The position numbers were made by a program, and so were the translations under genes. The notes beneath the pieces are model-generated. The model saw only the letters and a program-made list of their open reading frames with translations. It searched no databases and had not been told where the DNA came from. From Todiramphus chloris collaris (taxonomy: Eukaryota > Chordata > Aves > Coraciiformes > Alcedinidae): a stretch of DNA of 64,000 nt. Shown piece after piece: positions 33,868-48,004 of the stretch. The DNA lies in assembly GCA_025345505.1 (NCBI GenBank), contig JANVCC010000018.1:62334031-62398030 (forward strand), in the 5' to 3' direction. How positions within the stretch are numbered: the first letter of the stretch is position 1; each line of letters begins with the position of its first letter.

Positions 33868-36800
33868 CTAATACATGGTAGAACAAGCAAAGCAACATTA
33901 CTTCCAAGCACGCTGACATCATGCACTTTCTTCCACTAGGTTTTGTTGTAGAAATGGAAAAAAAGGCATTAATAAATGATGTTAGCTTGGTCCTACAGTG
34001 AAGGTTTACACTGAAGGAAGGTACAGCGTATCGTCATAGTAAGGCTTTAAACACATGTACATTATTACTATTACATAGTACTGCAGGTTTTAAAAGGAAT
34101 TTTGACTCCCTGAGACCAGTTCAGATCTGGCAAGAGCAGCTCTATTTCCACAAGCAAACAGAATCCTTGCTTTCATTTGTCCCTTTGTGGTTTTTCTGTG
34201 TGGTTTTATTTTAAAGCAATGAGCTGCAGAGAAAGCAAATCTGCTCATGAAAATGAAAGATCACAATGGTTTATGCAGGAACAGACACTGCTATTGGCAA
34301 CAGCTATTACAACGTCTTTGCAGAGCTGCATCATTAAATCACACAAGATGCTTCTCTTTCATTCCAAGTTGCTCTGAACCTGTCAAGTGTTCCACATTTC
34401 TGGTGGTGATCTTTTAACATGAATACAAACAAGTACTAGGGAGCATGCAGAGATCAAACTGATCTTGTGGTCTCATAAATATTTCAGTCAGAGTGAAGGC
34501 TGCCTAAAACTGAAACTTTATAAATGATTATAAAAATACACAATGACAAGAGATGAAAAATCTGTAACTGCACACTGCCAGACAAAGCCTTATGATGACC
34601 ATGTGCTGTACCATAACGGGACCCAGAAGCACCACTATCATTAAGCAGTTTGTTTTTTTTTTTTTTAAATGGAATTCACTTTTGTTTAGAGGTTTATAAT
34701 TTGGCCACTTCACTAGCAGCAAGACAAAACTCATCCTTTAGATTGTGAGCTAATTCTCTGTCACTTGTAAAAATCTAACGACCACCTCCCGTATCTCACA
34801 TGTAAGATCCCTTTCTAGAAATTAATGAGTTTGAAAGTACTGCTGAATGTTCTTTAGATGACCAATTAAGACATAAATGCAGAAAAAACTCAATACACCT
34901 GTAAAAGTTTTTGGCCTTGTATGCTTTTTTGAAAATCGATGACCAAATTATTTACCTCTAAAAAGTGATTACTGCACAGTAACTAATATGTCATAAATAT
35001 TATCCCTGGTTGACTTCACATCAGTATGATGTGTGTCATGCAAGTAGCATAGAAAACCTCATTACCTCTACAACAGTTAAAGACACAGTCATATTAAAGT
35101 ATGGCATGTGGACTTGTGAAAAATGCAAGGAAAAAACACAGCAGTTTCATTCACCATGTTGTAAATATAAAGACTCTGACTCTGTTTGACTGAAGCTTTG
35201 CTCTCCTGTGAGCTGAACTTATGTTAAATGAAATCCTTGTAGCTACAAAGAAGTGCCAGTTTCACCTAAATTTTGGACTGATTGAAGTCAGGGCAGATTA
35301 AGGGAGCAGGAAGCCCCTGTGAGCTATAAAATTTAGAGCTACGGATCCCACTGGTTTAGGAGAAGCCCTGAAATATTGACAGACTATTCACTGTCTGTGG
35401 CTTTAGCACTATTGAGACCCGTATGGGGTCAGGACTATTAGTCAATCCTGCCATGCAGGATAATAATAATTCTAGCCACATTTTAACAAATCTAAAGAAT
35501 TTGAAGGAGAATTTGAAGGTTTGCATCTCTGAACATATCTTTATCCATTCAAAGGCCAACAATTATGCCTGAGACAGTGAGTTGCATGGAAATTAAAATA
35601 GAGCTTTGAATGTCCTGGAATAAAATTTAAATGGTAAGTAGTAGGTGCAAACAAGGAGAGAGTCTTTTAAATGAAGCCTCAGACAGCACAAACAGGATGA
35701 CCACTGGGAAATGTTACTGTGTCAACTGATCCACAGTAACTTCCTCCCCTGAGCTACCCAAGAGCTAACTCAACCAATCCATCTTCAATGGCTTTTGATA
35801 CACAAAGGCTTTTTCAAAGACACTGTGCAAATTTGTAGTATTTCAAAGTAGCAGCTTCAATGAATTACAAAACAAGCAAAATCAGAACATCTCAATCTTT
35901 TTTCTCTTCATGGTCTTTTTTGTTTGTTTGGTTTTTTGGGATTTTTTTAGGAAATATCAATGTTAATGCTGAATTTTTTTTTCAGATTTAAGGATACTCT
36001 TCTCTTTCCATCACAGGTTTGTAACAAATTATCTAGGCATTCCTGATACAGTTTCCTCAGTCTCCTTGGAGTCACAGAAAATAATTTAAGTATGTGGTTA
36101 AATCTCACTAAGTTAGCCAAGCTGGACTCAAGCAAATGCTTAAATGTTCTGCAGGATCCAGCCTGGCGCTGATCACCTCCACCATCACCAGACTCCTCCA
36201 TCTGGAAAGAAAGTTAGTTCCAGAAAACCCACGAGAGCAGACACTGTTATACACATTTTAAGCCCCAGGATATGTAAGAGCAAAGACTGGCCACCACTGA
36301 AAATTCAGCCCAACCCCTTCCAGGCCAGAAGAAGCTCAGCCCAGGGACTCCCAAGGACTGAAAAGGCTTTCAAATATGGATGTCCAGTCAGAAGCTTGTT
36401 GGCCCAATGCAATGCCCCTGCACCTTCAGGCTATCCAACAGATTTTTACCACTACTGTATCTGTTACAATCTGTTCACCAAATGCCCCGAAAGCTGAACT
36501 CACGGTGCATTTATTGCATAGCCACGTGAGAGGTCAGTGTAACAGAATCATTACTAATGCACTGCTGAAAACACTGTCAATTGCCATTAGTCTCTTCAGA
36601 GGTTAACCTTTTATTTAGGGCCAGGAATAATAAAATAATAATAAAATGGAAGTTTTTTGACCTCTCTTGTTGGACAGTGAGAAAAAGAGCAAGCAAAGGA
36701 AAAAGCCAAATCAAAACAAAAAAACAGTGATGGTTTTCTCCAAACCACTTTGAACAAATGGCACAGAATTTTTGGTCGTGTTTTTTTCCTGCCTCATGCA

Positions 36801-38706
36801 GTAACATAAGGAATTTCACAAAATAAAATTACTCAGTGTGTGGGAGGGCAGAGGAGGGGAGCAGATTGTGACTTTTTAAAGAGGAACAAGGATAGCAACT
36901 TTTTTTGTGTGCATTGTGTATGTCTTGTAGTCTGTTACTGTTGCCTGCCTCATTTCACAGCAGCAATATAATTATTCCAAGGAAAAGGAAATGGTGAATC
37001 CCAATCACCAGTCCACATACTGCAACAGCAGTCTTCCTTTGCTGCCCTCCCTTTCTATCCCTCCCAATTACCATGTTTATAAGGGAATAAATGCTCAACA
37101 GTATAGTCCAGAAAAGTGAGGTGTAATATGCATAACCACTATTTTTATCAGAAAGGTTGAGAATTGCTGAGTTTGTTGAGCGCAAACCAAACAGTTCAGG
37201 AGACACAAGGTTTGCCACATCAGTTGAATTAAGCTGGTTGAAGTAAGAAGTGTAATTTAGCCAAACACGGTAATGTTCCCAGTAATGCTGCATTAAATCT
37301 ATGAGTTATTTGATCTCTTAACTCATTTTTCTTTCCATCTGTTTACTTCCCCCATATTTTGCAGTACGCAGGGTCATTAAATCGAGCAGCAGATTACTCT
37401 TTCTGTAAGTATACTCTGTTCCTGCTGTCACAATATGTAAGCCCTGCTCAAGCTTATCGATTATGTCAGATTATCTGTTGTTCCCGTAACTCGGCCTTCT
37501 GCACCTGTATCCTACATTCCCTCGGTAACGCCAACCGGCCAGTAACATTTCAGCATTGCATTTATTTTCCTTCTTCATGCTATTTATTTCAAGTATTTTC
37601 TGCTACTTAAGGAAACGCTTCTTACTGATTTCTCGGAGCTCTCTGATGTTTTCAACAGAAGTACTACTGTTATACTATTTAAATACTATTACATAATACT
37701 ATTTAAAATAGTAGTTTATAAAAATACAGGTGAAAAAATTATTGGTGGTCATGAAGGGGAAGAGAACACCTGATTTACTTACAAAGCAAAACCAAACACT
37801 GCAAGCTATTGATTGTAAGAGTGAGCGTGGAGTCAGAGCACGCCATATGGCATTTGAAATAAATTGGATATTGAATATCATCCTGATTTTGGCAGGCAAA
37901 CAGTCAGATTAACTAATAATAGACAATCTTGATCCTGTGCAGAAAAAGAGGGGTTATTAAATTGAAGTGATAATTCAATCTTTCACAGAAATTCTATTTA
38001 CACACAACAATGTATCTATTCAGCATCGGGCTTTAACATAATTTAACTTCCACAGAGCAGGAGTTCTGAAACTGTAAAACCAAAGAACATTTTCAAAATG
38101 AAGATTTAGTACACAGTTTTTAAGAAAATGTGGACGATGGTCACGTAAGTGGAGTGTCTTACCAAGAGTCTTGTTTGAAGATGTAGCCCCATTAACTTTT
38201 GCTGTTGTTACCCTACTCTTCTTGACAACTAAATCTCTTGTTTATGACAAAAATAAGACCCTAGAGTTTTTCGGGTTTTTTCTTGAATTTTGCAACATTT
38301 AGTCCTTTGAATACAGAAGTCCCTGATAATCTTACATAAAATTCCCACCAAAAAAATCCTGAAATATCATTAGCATTGCTTAAACCATAATTTTCCATTA
38401 CATATCTTCAGTGCAGTCCACAGCAAAACTCTTCTTGTATTTCATGAATATCTAATGTTGCTTCAAGCCCACATTGTGTAACCTTTCTTCATTAATGATC
38501 ATTTTAAAATAATTTGAGGTTTTCTCATTAAGTTTGGAGACATGCTATTAAAGACAAAACACTGTTTTCACAGAAAGGTGCAATAAGCAATTTAAAATTC
38601 ATGCATCAAATACACGAGTGCCAAAATACTACCCAACTATATGGTTACCCTTTTATCCCTTCCCTCCCTCATCAGTGTCATGTAATTACTGAAATTAAAA
38701 GCCTAC
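33868..38706 (-). other. NHSL1: NHSL1 intron 4
   Basis: A 4.8-kb intron from GTAGGC (38706) to CATGTATTAG (33868). It holds an unexplained 112-codon open frame on the same strand (36955-37293, separate entry) and otherwise AT-rich unique sequence. Confidence 0.85.
36955..37293 (-). CDS. hypothetical 112-aa two-membrane-segment protein in NHSL1 intron
   Basis: A complete open frame with ATG at 37291-37293, an in-frame TAA 15 nt upstream, and its stop at 36955. I do not recognise the family. The N-terminal half has three N-glycosylation sequons (NYTS, NSTD, NLSD), all ahead of a first hydrophobic segment, SLFWTILLSIYSLINMVIG (about residues 59-77). A short positive loop, RDRKGGQQRK, follows, then a second hydrophobic segment to the C-terminus (about residues 88-112). 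This gives a coherent topology: outside N-terminus, basic cytosolic loop, two membrane passes. A minus-strand AATAAA lies near 36610. The start context (TTTAATGC) is weak and there is no signal peptide. It could be a small gene, a fragment of a tetraspan-like retrocopy, or chance. Confidence 0.35.
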   Translation of the reverse strand: MQHYWEHYRVWLNYTSYFNQLNSTDVANLVSPELFGLRSTNSAILNLSDKNSGYAYYTSLFWTILLSIYSLINMVIGRDRKGGQQRKTAVAVCGLVIGIHHFLFLGIIILLL

Positions 38707-38899
38707 CAGTCACATTAATAGGAACCACATCTGTTTGGACTGCCTGTGCTTGTTGTCGCATTTTCTCTTCTGGTGTTGGCAGTGGGAGTGACTTAGTCCA
38801 GTTGGTTTGGGTGTTGATATCTGATAAGTCATTGGAAACTGGAGTTTTAGGCCTCTTGATGGTAATAAGCTTTTCTTCTTCTGGGGAAGACACAGGACA
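38707..38899 (-). CDS. NHSL1: NHSL1 coding exon 4
   Basis: A 193-nt exon, phase 0 to phase 1. The acceptor is TTTCTGTTTGTAG immediately upstream of TGTCCTGTG at 38899. The donor is GTGACTG|GTAGGC at 38701-38706. It encodes about 64 residues starting CPVSSPEEEKLITIKRPKTP and ending VQTDVVPINVT, with the conserved motifs NTQTNWTKSLPLPTPEEKMR and QQAQAVQTD between them. TPVSND and LPLPTPEE are proline-directed serine/threonine contexts, so phosphorylation is plausible but not shown. The terminal G joins GG of exon 5 to make Gly, giving INVTG-ENFDRQ as expected for NHSL1. Confidence 0.93.
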
Positions 38900-39484
38900 C
38901 TACAAACAGAAACACATGCAACAGTGTAAGTTTACTACCAAAAACCAAAAGATATTACTAAAGTACTGCTGCTGCAGTCAGCACCATTGCTTGTGGATGA
39001 AAATGTACCCCTCACAAATACCACACTTTGACCTATATTAAAAAAAAAAAACCCACAACAAACCACCTAGATTGTATTTATCCAAGACAGTTGATCAGTC
39101 TAAGGAATATACAGCAGTGAGAGAGAAAAGAGTGGTCTCAAGCATTGCAAAGCACAGTAAATAATTATCTTGCACACTGACATCATGCCTGGAGTGATTA
39201 ACCCCTCTCACTGCACCATGGTTTGCATTCCTTTCCCTTCTCCTCTTCCCTTCCCTCCCCATGCCATGCCCTATTAGGAAGATGAGATTTGAGCACTGCT
39301 TTGTTCCAGCTGAATTAGGTTGTAAGGATGCATAAGGCCTCAGCAAGAAGCCCGTTATGAAGAGACAGATTTTGGGAGAGCTCAGTGAAAGAGCCACCAG
39401 TTCACTCTCCAAAATCGTCAGCCACGGGCCAGTGAGGTAGCAACAATAACTTTGCTTTGGCCTCGGAGAAACTCATGCCACAGC

Positions 39485-39530
39485 CAAAGCATTTTGCCCA
39501 TTTTACAGAGGTGAAGCAGTGAACAATATT
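39485..39530 (-). repeat. possible MIR-type SINE fragment
   Basis: GCCCATTTTACAGAGGTGAAGCAGTGAA resembles the reverse complement of the MIR segment that reads TTCCTCATCTGTAAAATGGG. It is short and diverged. Confidence 0.4.
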
Positions 39531-42500
39531 AGTAGTCACAGAACAGTCATTTTAAAAGTCATTCCTTATCAAAGTGGCAGACTGCACCTCCATAATGGGT
39601 GTTTCACTTAAAAAAAAAAATACACCACCAATGAAACAAAAAATGTGCACCAGAAATAAAAGGTTCCAACAGCTTGTGCAAGTCCTTCCATCGGACAAAG
39701 TTGTAAGCCACAAAAGCCATTTGCTTTTGGGAAGTAAATCAGGTATCATTACAAGATCCACTCTGGTATGCCAGTAACGGCAGAGAAAGCCATGATGTAG
39801 CTTTTTATTGATAGGACAGTACTAGTCCATGGCAAACCCCGAGAGACAGGCAGGTTCAGGGCACACAGAAGACATCTCTGGGGCTTCTAGCAGGTGGCCA
39901 AAAGCTGCAAGCAAACCCAGGAGAAGCAGCCTTCTCTCTCCCCACATCTGCCAGCAAGGCACCCCAGGGAATGCCAGAAGCAGCAGAGGAAGGAAGACCC
40001 AAAGGAAAACCAACCACCGCTTCCCTCCTGTCCCTGCCAAAACAAAGAAGAGAAGAAAAACATGGAAGAGGAGTTGTGTAGTGGCTGCAGCACTAGCAGA
40101 GATCTCTCCGCAACCTCCCAACTCCTCTGCTCCAGGGGTGTTTGCTTTGGGACCTCACTCCCTCACTCTCTAACACAAGAGCACAGTTACAGTCCTCCCC
40201 TCCTATTCTTTATTCTCTCCCCTTGGAGAGCGGAATACTATGCAAAGCAGGGTTGTCAGTACTGGATCACTGCCTCTCCCAGTAGTTACTCCCTCACTGC
40301 TGTACATGGGCATGGAAAGAAACATCACAGCTATTTCTAACAGATGGATTTTTTTAATGACTATGGGTTTTCAGCCTAAGTGATCTGTTTTCTCTTGAAG
40401 CTGAGCGCTATACAAAAGACATGCCCAGACATTGTGCTCCAACCACTGTTTATCATTTCTGATTTTAATTTTATTTCTGGTACTATGAGGAGTTCCCACT
40501 GATTATAAATAAATAACCATTTATTTATTCTGTTATGCTTCAATTCTACATCCTTTCGGACACAGCCCAACATTTTATTTAGTAAAAAATAAAAATAAGA
40601 TCAACTTCCAGGCAAAATGTTCAAGAACAGGAAAGCAGAATTTCTTTAGGCAATAACACAAACAATGTTTCAGGCAACGAAATTATTCCTAATGCCACCC
40701 TACAGTTTGGAACCACACTTTGAAATGTGGATGCTTTTTCTTCAAGGAAATAATTCATTTCTGTCCATCTTGCATGTCTTTACTAGAGAGGCTGCAGATG
40801 GGATAGATGCTGCCCTGTAGGAAAGGCTCAGCCCTGTAAAAGACCCAGAAATTCTTTCAATACAAGTTTCTTGGAAGACACCAATTTTTTTTCAGGCCTG
40901 CATTGGTTTTTAAAAGGCTCTAAAAGCCATTTATATAAAAATATATATAAGAGTGCTTATCTTCTTATGAGTGTGTGTACATACACAAGTGTGTTTATAC
41001 ACATATACAGCATGGGCACACAAATGTACATGAACTTACATGCACACACAAGGACTTTCCCACCTCAAATCATACAAATTTATAAAAACCTTCATTAACT
41101 TAAGCAATTTGGGAAAGAAATGCCACTGCAGAAGGGAAAGCTGCCTCCAAGCTATGCTTCTTTACAATTAGGTTTAAAAACAGATGAGACACAGAAAAGG
41201 TTTGTAAGGAACATGCAAGGAGGTGCTAGTCCAGTGTCACAGCAGGCACTTCAACGGGTGATCAGAGGTTGAGGCCAAGTAGTATCATTCTCTTCATTCT
41301 ACAAAGAGCTTTCCTCTGCTAGAATCGGGGCACCAAGGCAGACACCTCAAACCTGGTTTTGCAGTTTGTGCAGGGTTAAGGATGAGCTCCAGTGACCTTC
41401 AGATGCTCTGCTTCTTTGATACTGTCAGCATCAATAGCTGTCACATTCTGATTATGCTGCAGTGCCAGGTCTCAGCTGTCATAAAGCAGTCACCAGGAGC
41501 TACTCCAATATGTCAAGTGGCAGAGATATTGGCTACAAAGCCACCCTTCCTTTTCAAAGAAATTACCCACACCAAGCAGAACATGTTTGCCATTACAGTA
41601 TATAAATATATAGAAAAATCAAAGAACTGAAGCATCTGCTACAAGGGAATCCTAATTACCAAAATAATGCAAAGCAACATTGACTAATTTTGCAGAATTA
41701 AAAGTTGAGAAAATCTGGGACAGATGGAGTAAGATGGTCAGAAGTTAATCAGACCAGTGAGCGTGTAACAAACGAAAACTGAAAACCCCATTGTGCAGTT
41801 GAGTTCAAAGCACTGTGTCAGTAGGAAGGATCTTCTGTCATAGGACAGTGACATGAATTTCTACAAAATAATTAATTCAGTAAGAGTTGCAAGTGGTTTT
41901 GGGTATAGGAATAAATGTTCATGAAGGCACATGCAAGAAGCATGACTGTCTCTAATTATATTCTTTCTTCCAGAGAACTCACAATGATAGTGGTATAGGG
42001 TTTTTTTTTTTTTGATGTAAAGATACTTTTAACTGACATGACAAAGCCATATGCAACTGTATTGTACACAGAGGAAAACAGCAGCTCATCCTTCAGCTTT
42101 CTTCACACAGAAATTATTTATCTCTATAATCAGGATGAAAATAGGGATTTACATGTTTTTAGCAAACTTTCCCATCTTTACAACACAGCAGCTTGACAGA
42201 AGATGCAGTGAATTGCTGCTGTGTAACAGAAACATCTTCTCAAGTAAGGCCTGTTCTATCAAAACCAGAACTGGACTATGCAGTACTTTGCGACTGTGTA
42301 CCTACCTAACAAAGCCCATCATAAACACTATAGAACAGAAAGCACCTGTCCCATTTTAAAACATCTCTGATTCATCATAACTTTATTGCTAGACTTGAAT
42401 GGTCAAATTTCTGCACAACAGGATGTCACACTCATCTCCTCAGGAAAATTTTTTGGAATTCATTCTTTTTAATGGACACGGGAAGAGGAAGAGGTGGGAT

Positions 42501-43739
42501 GTGAAAGCAGCCTTGGACCTTGCTGTGTTTCTACAAACATACATCAGAGGGGAAAAAGCATGAACTTTCAAATGGGAGTTGAAATGAGAACCCAGGAGAA
42601 AAATGACCTATAAATATCCTATAGACAAGCTATACAGCTCAGTAGGCCAGAGTGTTTCCGATGCCTTGTTGACATACTGTCCCACAGCCTACTCAGCCAC
42701 TGAGATAGAACAAAAGAGTTTCACTATCTCAGCACATTCATGCTATGTGAGAGGTCCTAGATGACAAATGAGTATGTGCTGTGTATCTTGCAGCATGCTC
42801 TGCCTAAATATCCTGTTTATTTTATGGTCCAAGGGGTTTATACTACACCATTTGATAAAAGATGGGACCTACAGGAGGAAAAAAATCAATCCATACAAAT
42901 TTTACCTTTCAGCAAAGGAACTTCAAACTTCTAGTCATGTCATTTAGCTCACTGTATACTGCAATCACTTTGAAAATTATAAATTCTCAGAAAAACAAAA
43001 TAGGAAAAAAAAAAAAAAAAAAATCAGGGTTGCAGACAGTAGCCATACCAATTCAGCCGTCTATCACTATTTATCAACATCCTATTTCTTCTCCAGCCTT
43101 CCACTAGGTTGGATGGCTTCAAGTGCCCTTTTGCCCAAAGCAAAAGAATTAACGGGGAAGGGAAGCACCAGAACTTTAAATTATTCTCTCTTGGTCAATC
43201 AAAAATATCACTTTATGTTCCTGATTCAACCTTCAGGTTTCACACTGTGTTATGAAACACTGCCACATTATAAATTTACATGGATTTATACTAAGTTGAA
43301 TTAGTCACATCTTGACCTACTTGGTGTCCTCCAGACCAAGGTGCTCAGTCTACTTTCCCCAGTTTTCCTAGAATATTCCTTTTTATTACTTCTACACACA
43401 GATCTTCAGTTGCACTACCAAACTTTGCTATCCTACTAAATTCTTCACTTCATAACCTTCACTGTTTCAGGTAAACAAGAGTTGTTTTTTTTTTTTGTCA
43501 GCAGGAATTGCTGACTGTCAAGCAAGCGACTACCTTAACCAGCACTGCAGAAATGTTCCTTTCTTCCTCCTCTGGTGCAATGGGATTAAAAACACGAGAA
43601 GGGCTGTACTGCATCACTTCAAAGCTCTAAAATCCTAGCTAGTATCTGCCTTACAATCACAGCTAATCAATGATAGACAGATGAAATTAAATCAGGAGGA
43701 TGCGCACAGTGGATGTCTTCCCTGGAATATTGTCTCAGC

Positions 43740-43870
43740 ATTGGACGGAGTCCTTACCCCTATAAGAATGTATCCAGTTGCTTTCTGAACTCATGTAAAC
43801 TTTCAGCATCCACAATTCCTACAGCAGTTCTACAGTGTATGTGGTGAGTGAAAAATTACCCTCTTTTATT
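43740..43870 (+). repeat. possible ancient CR1/L3-type LINE fragment
   Basis: CTTTCTGAACTCATGTAAAC, then TTCAGCATCCACAATTCC and CAGCAGTTCTACAGT resemble, from memory, the conserved segment of old CR1/L3 LINEs (AACTC..TAG..TTTTGGCATCCACAACATCCTGTGGCAATGAGTTCCACAG). Weak evidence. Confidence 0.35.
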
Positions 43871-46800
43871 TGTCTCAAGAGTTTCTAGACTCACTTCCTT
43901 ATGATTTGGCATTTTATGCTTTGAACTTCTGTTGCAGCTCAGTACATTAAGCAGTATTTAAAAAAAAAAAAGACAGTACTTCAGTATAAAATACATGTGC
44001 TGCTTACCAGAGCAGCCCCACAGAGGGGTAGGGAGACAAGCTGAGGACACCACCACCACCTCCAAGTATCTCCAGTTTTGCTAGAGCCTCAGGGCTCTCA
44101 GGCATTCCAACCTCCAAACCTGAGTGCTCTACTGCTTTAGCCCCTCTTAACACCAAAGTCTTGGATTAGACCTCCTCAAGTCCCTCAAACCAATATAGTT
44201 AATGCATTTGTTATCACTTAAGGTACTGAACAGTTTCTTGCAGATATTGAAAAGAAAACTGTCTGGCCAAGTACAGTGGCAAAGATATACTTCTTCCCCT
44301 CAGCAATGAATAAGCATTTATTATTTACTAATAAACATTTATGATGAAAAAATGTTTTTGCAACCAAAGCTTAACAGACTGTTATCAAGACAAAGTTCAT
44401 AAGCCAAATGACAGGACCTAGGGAAAAATACCATGAGTTTTTGGCATGAGAACATTTTCATAGATGGAATAAAGACATGATATACTGCATGCCTGGGAGC
44501 AAGTACTCTCTGTAGCTCACATTCATCATTTAAGAAAAATACATCATTCCAAATAAGTAAGGGTTTTTCTTGGCTACTTAAAAACCAATGCAGCAACCTT
44601 TTAAATAAAAGTGTCCGTTGGGGGAGGGGTTTCAAAGGACACAAATGTTAACAGACAAAAAGGAATAAAAAGAAATTCAGTGAACCAAGTAAACAGAGGA
44701 TACTGGACTGCAGACAAGGAGTACTGAGGAAAAAATAAAGGAAACAAACTTGGCATGGCATTCTTCTGTTGACCAGTTGTTTTTTAAATATTCTTTTTTT
44801 GTTTTTAAACAGGTAACAGAAGCAGGTAACAACCAAAGGCTAAGAACAGAGTAAGACTGAATATATGCTAAATGCTACAAGTAACATCAAGCTGCAGATA
44901 TGGCAGCTGGATGGTCCCACTCGTGGGCAAGGTACCTTGTTGCTCCAGGGAACCAAGTTACAGCAGGCGCTAATGCAAGACTGAGAGATGCAGTCTAACA
45001 GACTAGACTGTTGAGCGAGACAAAAAGAAACAGAGAGAATGAGTGATAAAAAGGGAAAGAAGAAAGAATGAGAAAACAAAACACACAGAAGACAAATACA
45101 CTTAATATACACAATGTATACATTTCAGAACATAAGGGGAACCAGAATTTGAAAGCAACATCTCTATCTTTGACTTCAGCAATACTGAAGAACAGGAATA
45201 GCTCTCAAGTTGTGTCACGAATGGTGGTATGTAACAGATGAGAAAGGAGGACACTGGTTACAGCAGTGAGATGTAAAATCCAGATAAACCAATTTAATCT
45301 CCAACAAACTCAATTAAGATCAGTACCGCAGTGGAGCTTGGCCTGTGCTCCATTAATGTAACCTGCAAGAATCAACATTAAAGAGCAGTTCCAAGAACTT
45401 CATTTTGTATCAACTACCACACAGAGACTTTGGCTTTTCGTGTTTTCTACTTTTGTGTGGTTTTGAGGTGGGCTAACTTGCCTGCTTCTCCCTGGCAGTC
45501 TTCCTTTGGAAGAGCAAACGTACCGCTTATCTTATAACATTTTCTAAGACTCATGCTGAACCATGTGCTTGCTGGTAGGAAAATTACCCTCTGCTGACAG
45601 ACACTCACCTCCACAAAACCTGACTGAGCATGTTTGTGGACGGAGCTGTCCTCTCACATCACCTAGCCGTGGTTTCATATTGTTGTCTCCAGTGCAGACA
45701 GACAAGAATATCTGGCTGCATTTTTAAAAAAAGAATATTTAAAAGAGTAGGGAAATAGGTTTTCTTTGTGAAGTCACCATGTAGCAAAACATAGCTTTTC
45801 TGCACGTTGGCAATTATGTCAGCTTAGAAGCAAATTTCTGAACAGTAAACAACTATTCATCCATCATTAGTCTGCTGTTCTCAAATGTCAACTATTAAGT
45901 ACTAGGTGTAGAGAATTTAAATGTAGCCTTTTTTGCTTTGAACAGGTAACATAGCTACAAAGCTTGCTTTCATCTAGTGGTAAAGAGTTCACATCTTGAA
46001 TCATGGGATTTTGGTGACCCCAGATGCATACCACTGCTGAAGAACTCTTCTGACAGCTGAAATATGACTTGCTCAAGGCACAAGATTTATTAGAATTACT
46101 TGGCACTTTACCAGTGGGATTATAATTCAAGTTCAAAGATCTGTTGTGGTAAGTGTTCATTTAAAAAGAGTAAAATTTTAGGCCATTACAAAAAAAAGTG
46201 AATTAAACTGGTCAAAAGACACCACTAAATACCCAGTTGTACGATATGAAGGGAGAATCATGCTACCTTTAGCAAGGGATTAATGCCTTCCCGAGCTACA
46301 AATAAGAGTGGCAGGATTAAGGTCAACGTTCTGAGATCATCAGTAACATCCAAGACTGTCAGTTTGGCAACTATCTTTCTCCACAGCTCTGAATCATCCT
46401 TTCAGCTAAAAATATTTGAAGGAAACTATTCCAATTTGAAATGGAAGTGCTATCGTAGAAACATAATTAGTCACATTCTTTTTTTTTTTTTCCAGAGTGC
46501 ACAGAAATTGTTAGTAACACGTTATGTTAACACTCCAGAAAAACCTTAACCAAGATGAGGATGACAGCTCAGTTTCCAAGAGGCCTCACTCATGTTCATA
46601 TGCTCTCATTTGAATTGTTAAAAAAAAGTGTATTTGTATTTTTTTATGTTACGTTAGTTTTACATGTGCAGATGGTCAGATGCTGTGCAGCACTATCTAA
46701 GACCAGTTGATAATATATACATATGCATATATATATGAGGTACATTAATAGCAACAAACAAGGTGGTAATACTTTCCCAGTGGAAATCGTCATTCCACCA

Positions 46801-48004
46801 ATTTCAGTGAGGTTTTGCAAATTTATCATTATAATGCATTCCACAGCGTGAATGTGCTTTATGTTCTTTGCTCACTGCCAGTACATACCACACACAGCTA
46901 AACAAGATGCTCTAACATTCCCTGCCAATACACAGATATAATGCAATCACCACCTAGACGAGAGACTGGTACATATTCCACGACACCTTGTATTATGCAA
47001 TTAAAAACTGTGGAGGACAGAATTGAAAACACTGTACCCTTGAAAGTGAGTTCTGAAGATATGCACACTCTGTACACAGAGGTATTTGGTCTATGTTACA
47101 GAGGCACATACTGTTTAGTAACAATTCAAAGAAATTAAACTGTGTCTCAATCAAGAATATCTCCCCCCCCCCACTCTCTGAGCAACAGTATTTTGCAGCA
47201 AAGTATTCTAGATCTATACTGAAAAATCCCAGGAGCTCCAGCATTTCAGCTTTGGACAGCCAGGCTCCAGTGCATCTTGCTGTCCACCCCAGCAGTAATG
47301 TCCTACATCACCACAACAAAATCAGCTTCAATTTCACAGCTCACAGGCACAATAGGGCAAGGTAAGGACACAGGAGTAAAATTTCTTTTTTTCTTTAGAA
47401 CATTAATGCAACTTACTAGTTCTGTAATTGAAACGTATATAAATTAATGTATATAACAACATCTTCACAACTTTCTTACAATTTGTGTAAACCTGAAAAT
47501 CATGAAGCAAACTGAAAGCAAGCTGATAAACCCAGCTCAGTGGGCAATCTCTCATTCTTCTGGATACCTTTACCAGAACAGTTTGAATGCTTTAGGACAA
47601 AGCCTCTACATAATGAAACTGCATAACAGCCTGTATTAGCAATTCAAAGCTTGCACACCTCGCTGTTACAATTGGAGTATGCTGATGGCTGCCTAATAGC
47701 TCTTCTTGCTACTGAGTGTAAACACTTAAGGGATTCAAAACAGCTACTCTTGCTGGGGCTCCAGAATATTATCAAACTCCTGGCTTTCACACCCTGAATG
47801 TGCCAGTGGGAACTTTATATAAATGCATGGGTAGAACTGAGATTTTTTAAAGAGACAATGGAAATCATATGACCCAATATCATGGTAATTCAAAGGAATA
47901 AGCACGATCTTCTATAAATCCTACCTTATTTGAGCAATGTTAGGGCAGGCAATTAAACAGCAGCAGGCATGTATTCTTTCCAGCACTTTGCCCCCCGCCA
48001 TTAC

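Larger units (their letters stand above)
38900..48004 (-). other. NHSL1: NHSL1 intron 3
   Basis: A 9.1-kb intron from GTAA (48004) to GTTTGTAG (38900). It contains a possible MIR piece at 39485-39530, a GC-richer patch at 39830-40150, an AT/GT simple-repeat patch at 40935-41000, A runs at 43003-43022 and 43959-43970, and a possible LINE piece at 43740-43870. No gene recognised. Confidence 0.85.

Noticed and set aside
39822-40340. Overlapping open frames on both strands in a GC-richer patch
   Set aside because: Several frames are open at once because of base composition; the translations are low-complexity with no recognisable domain.
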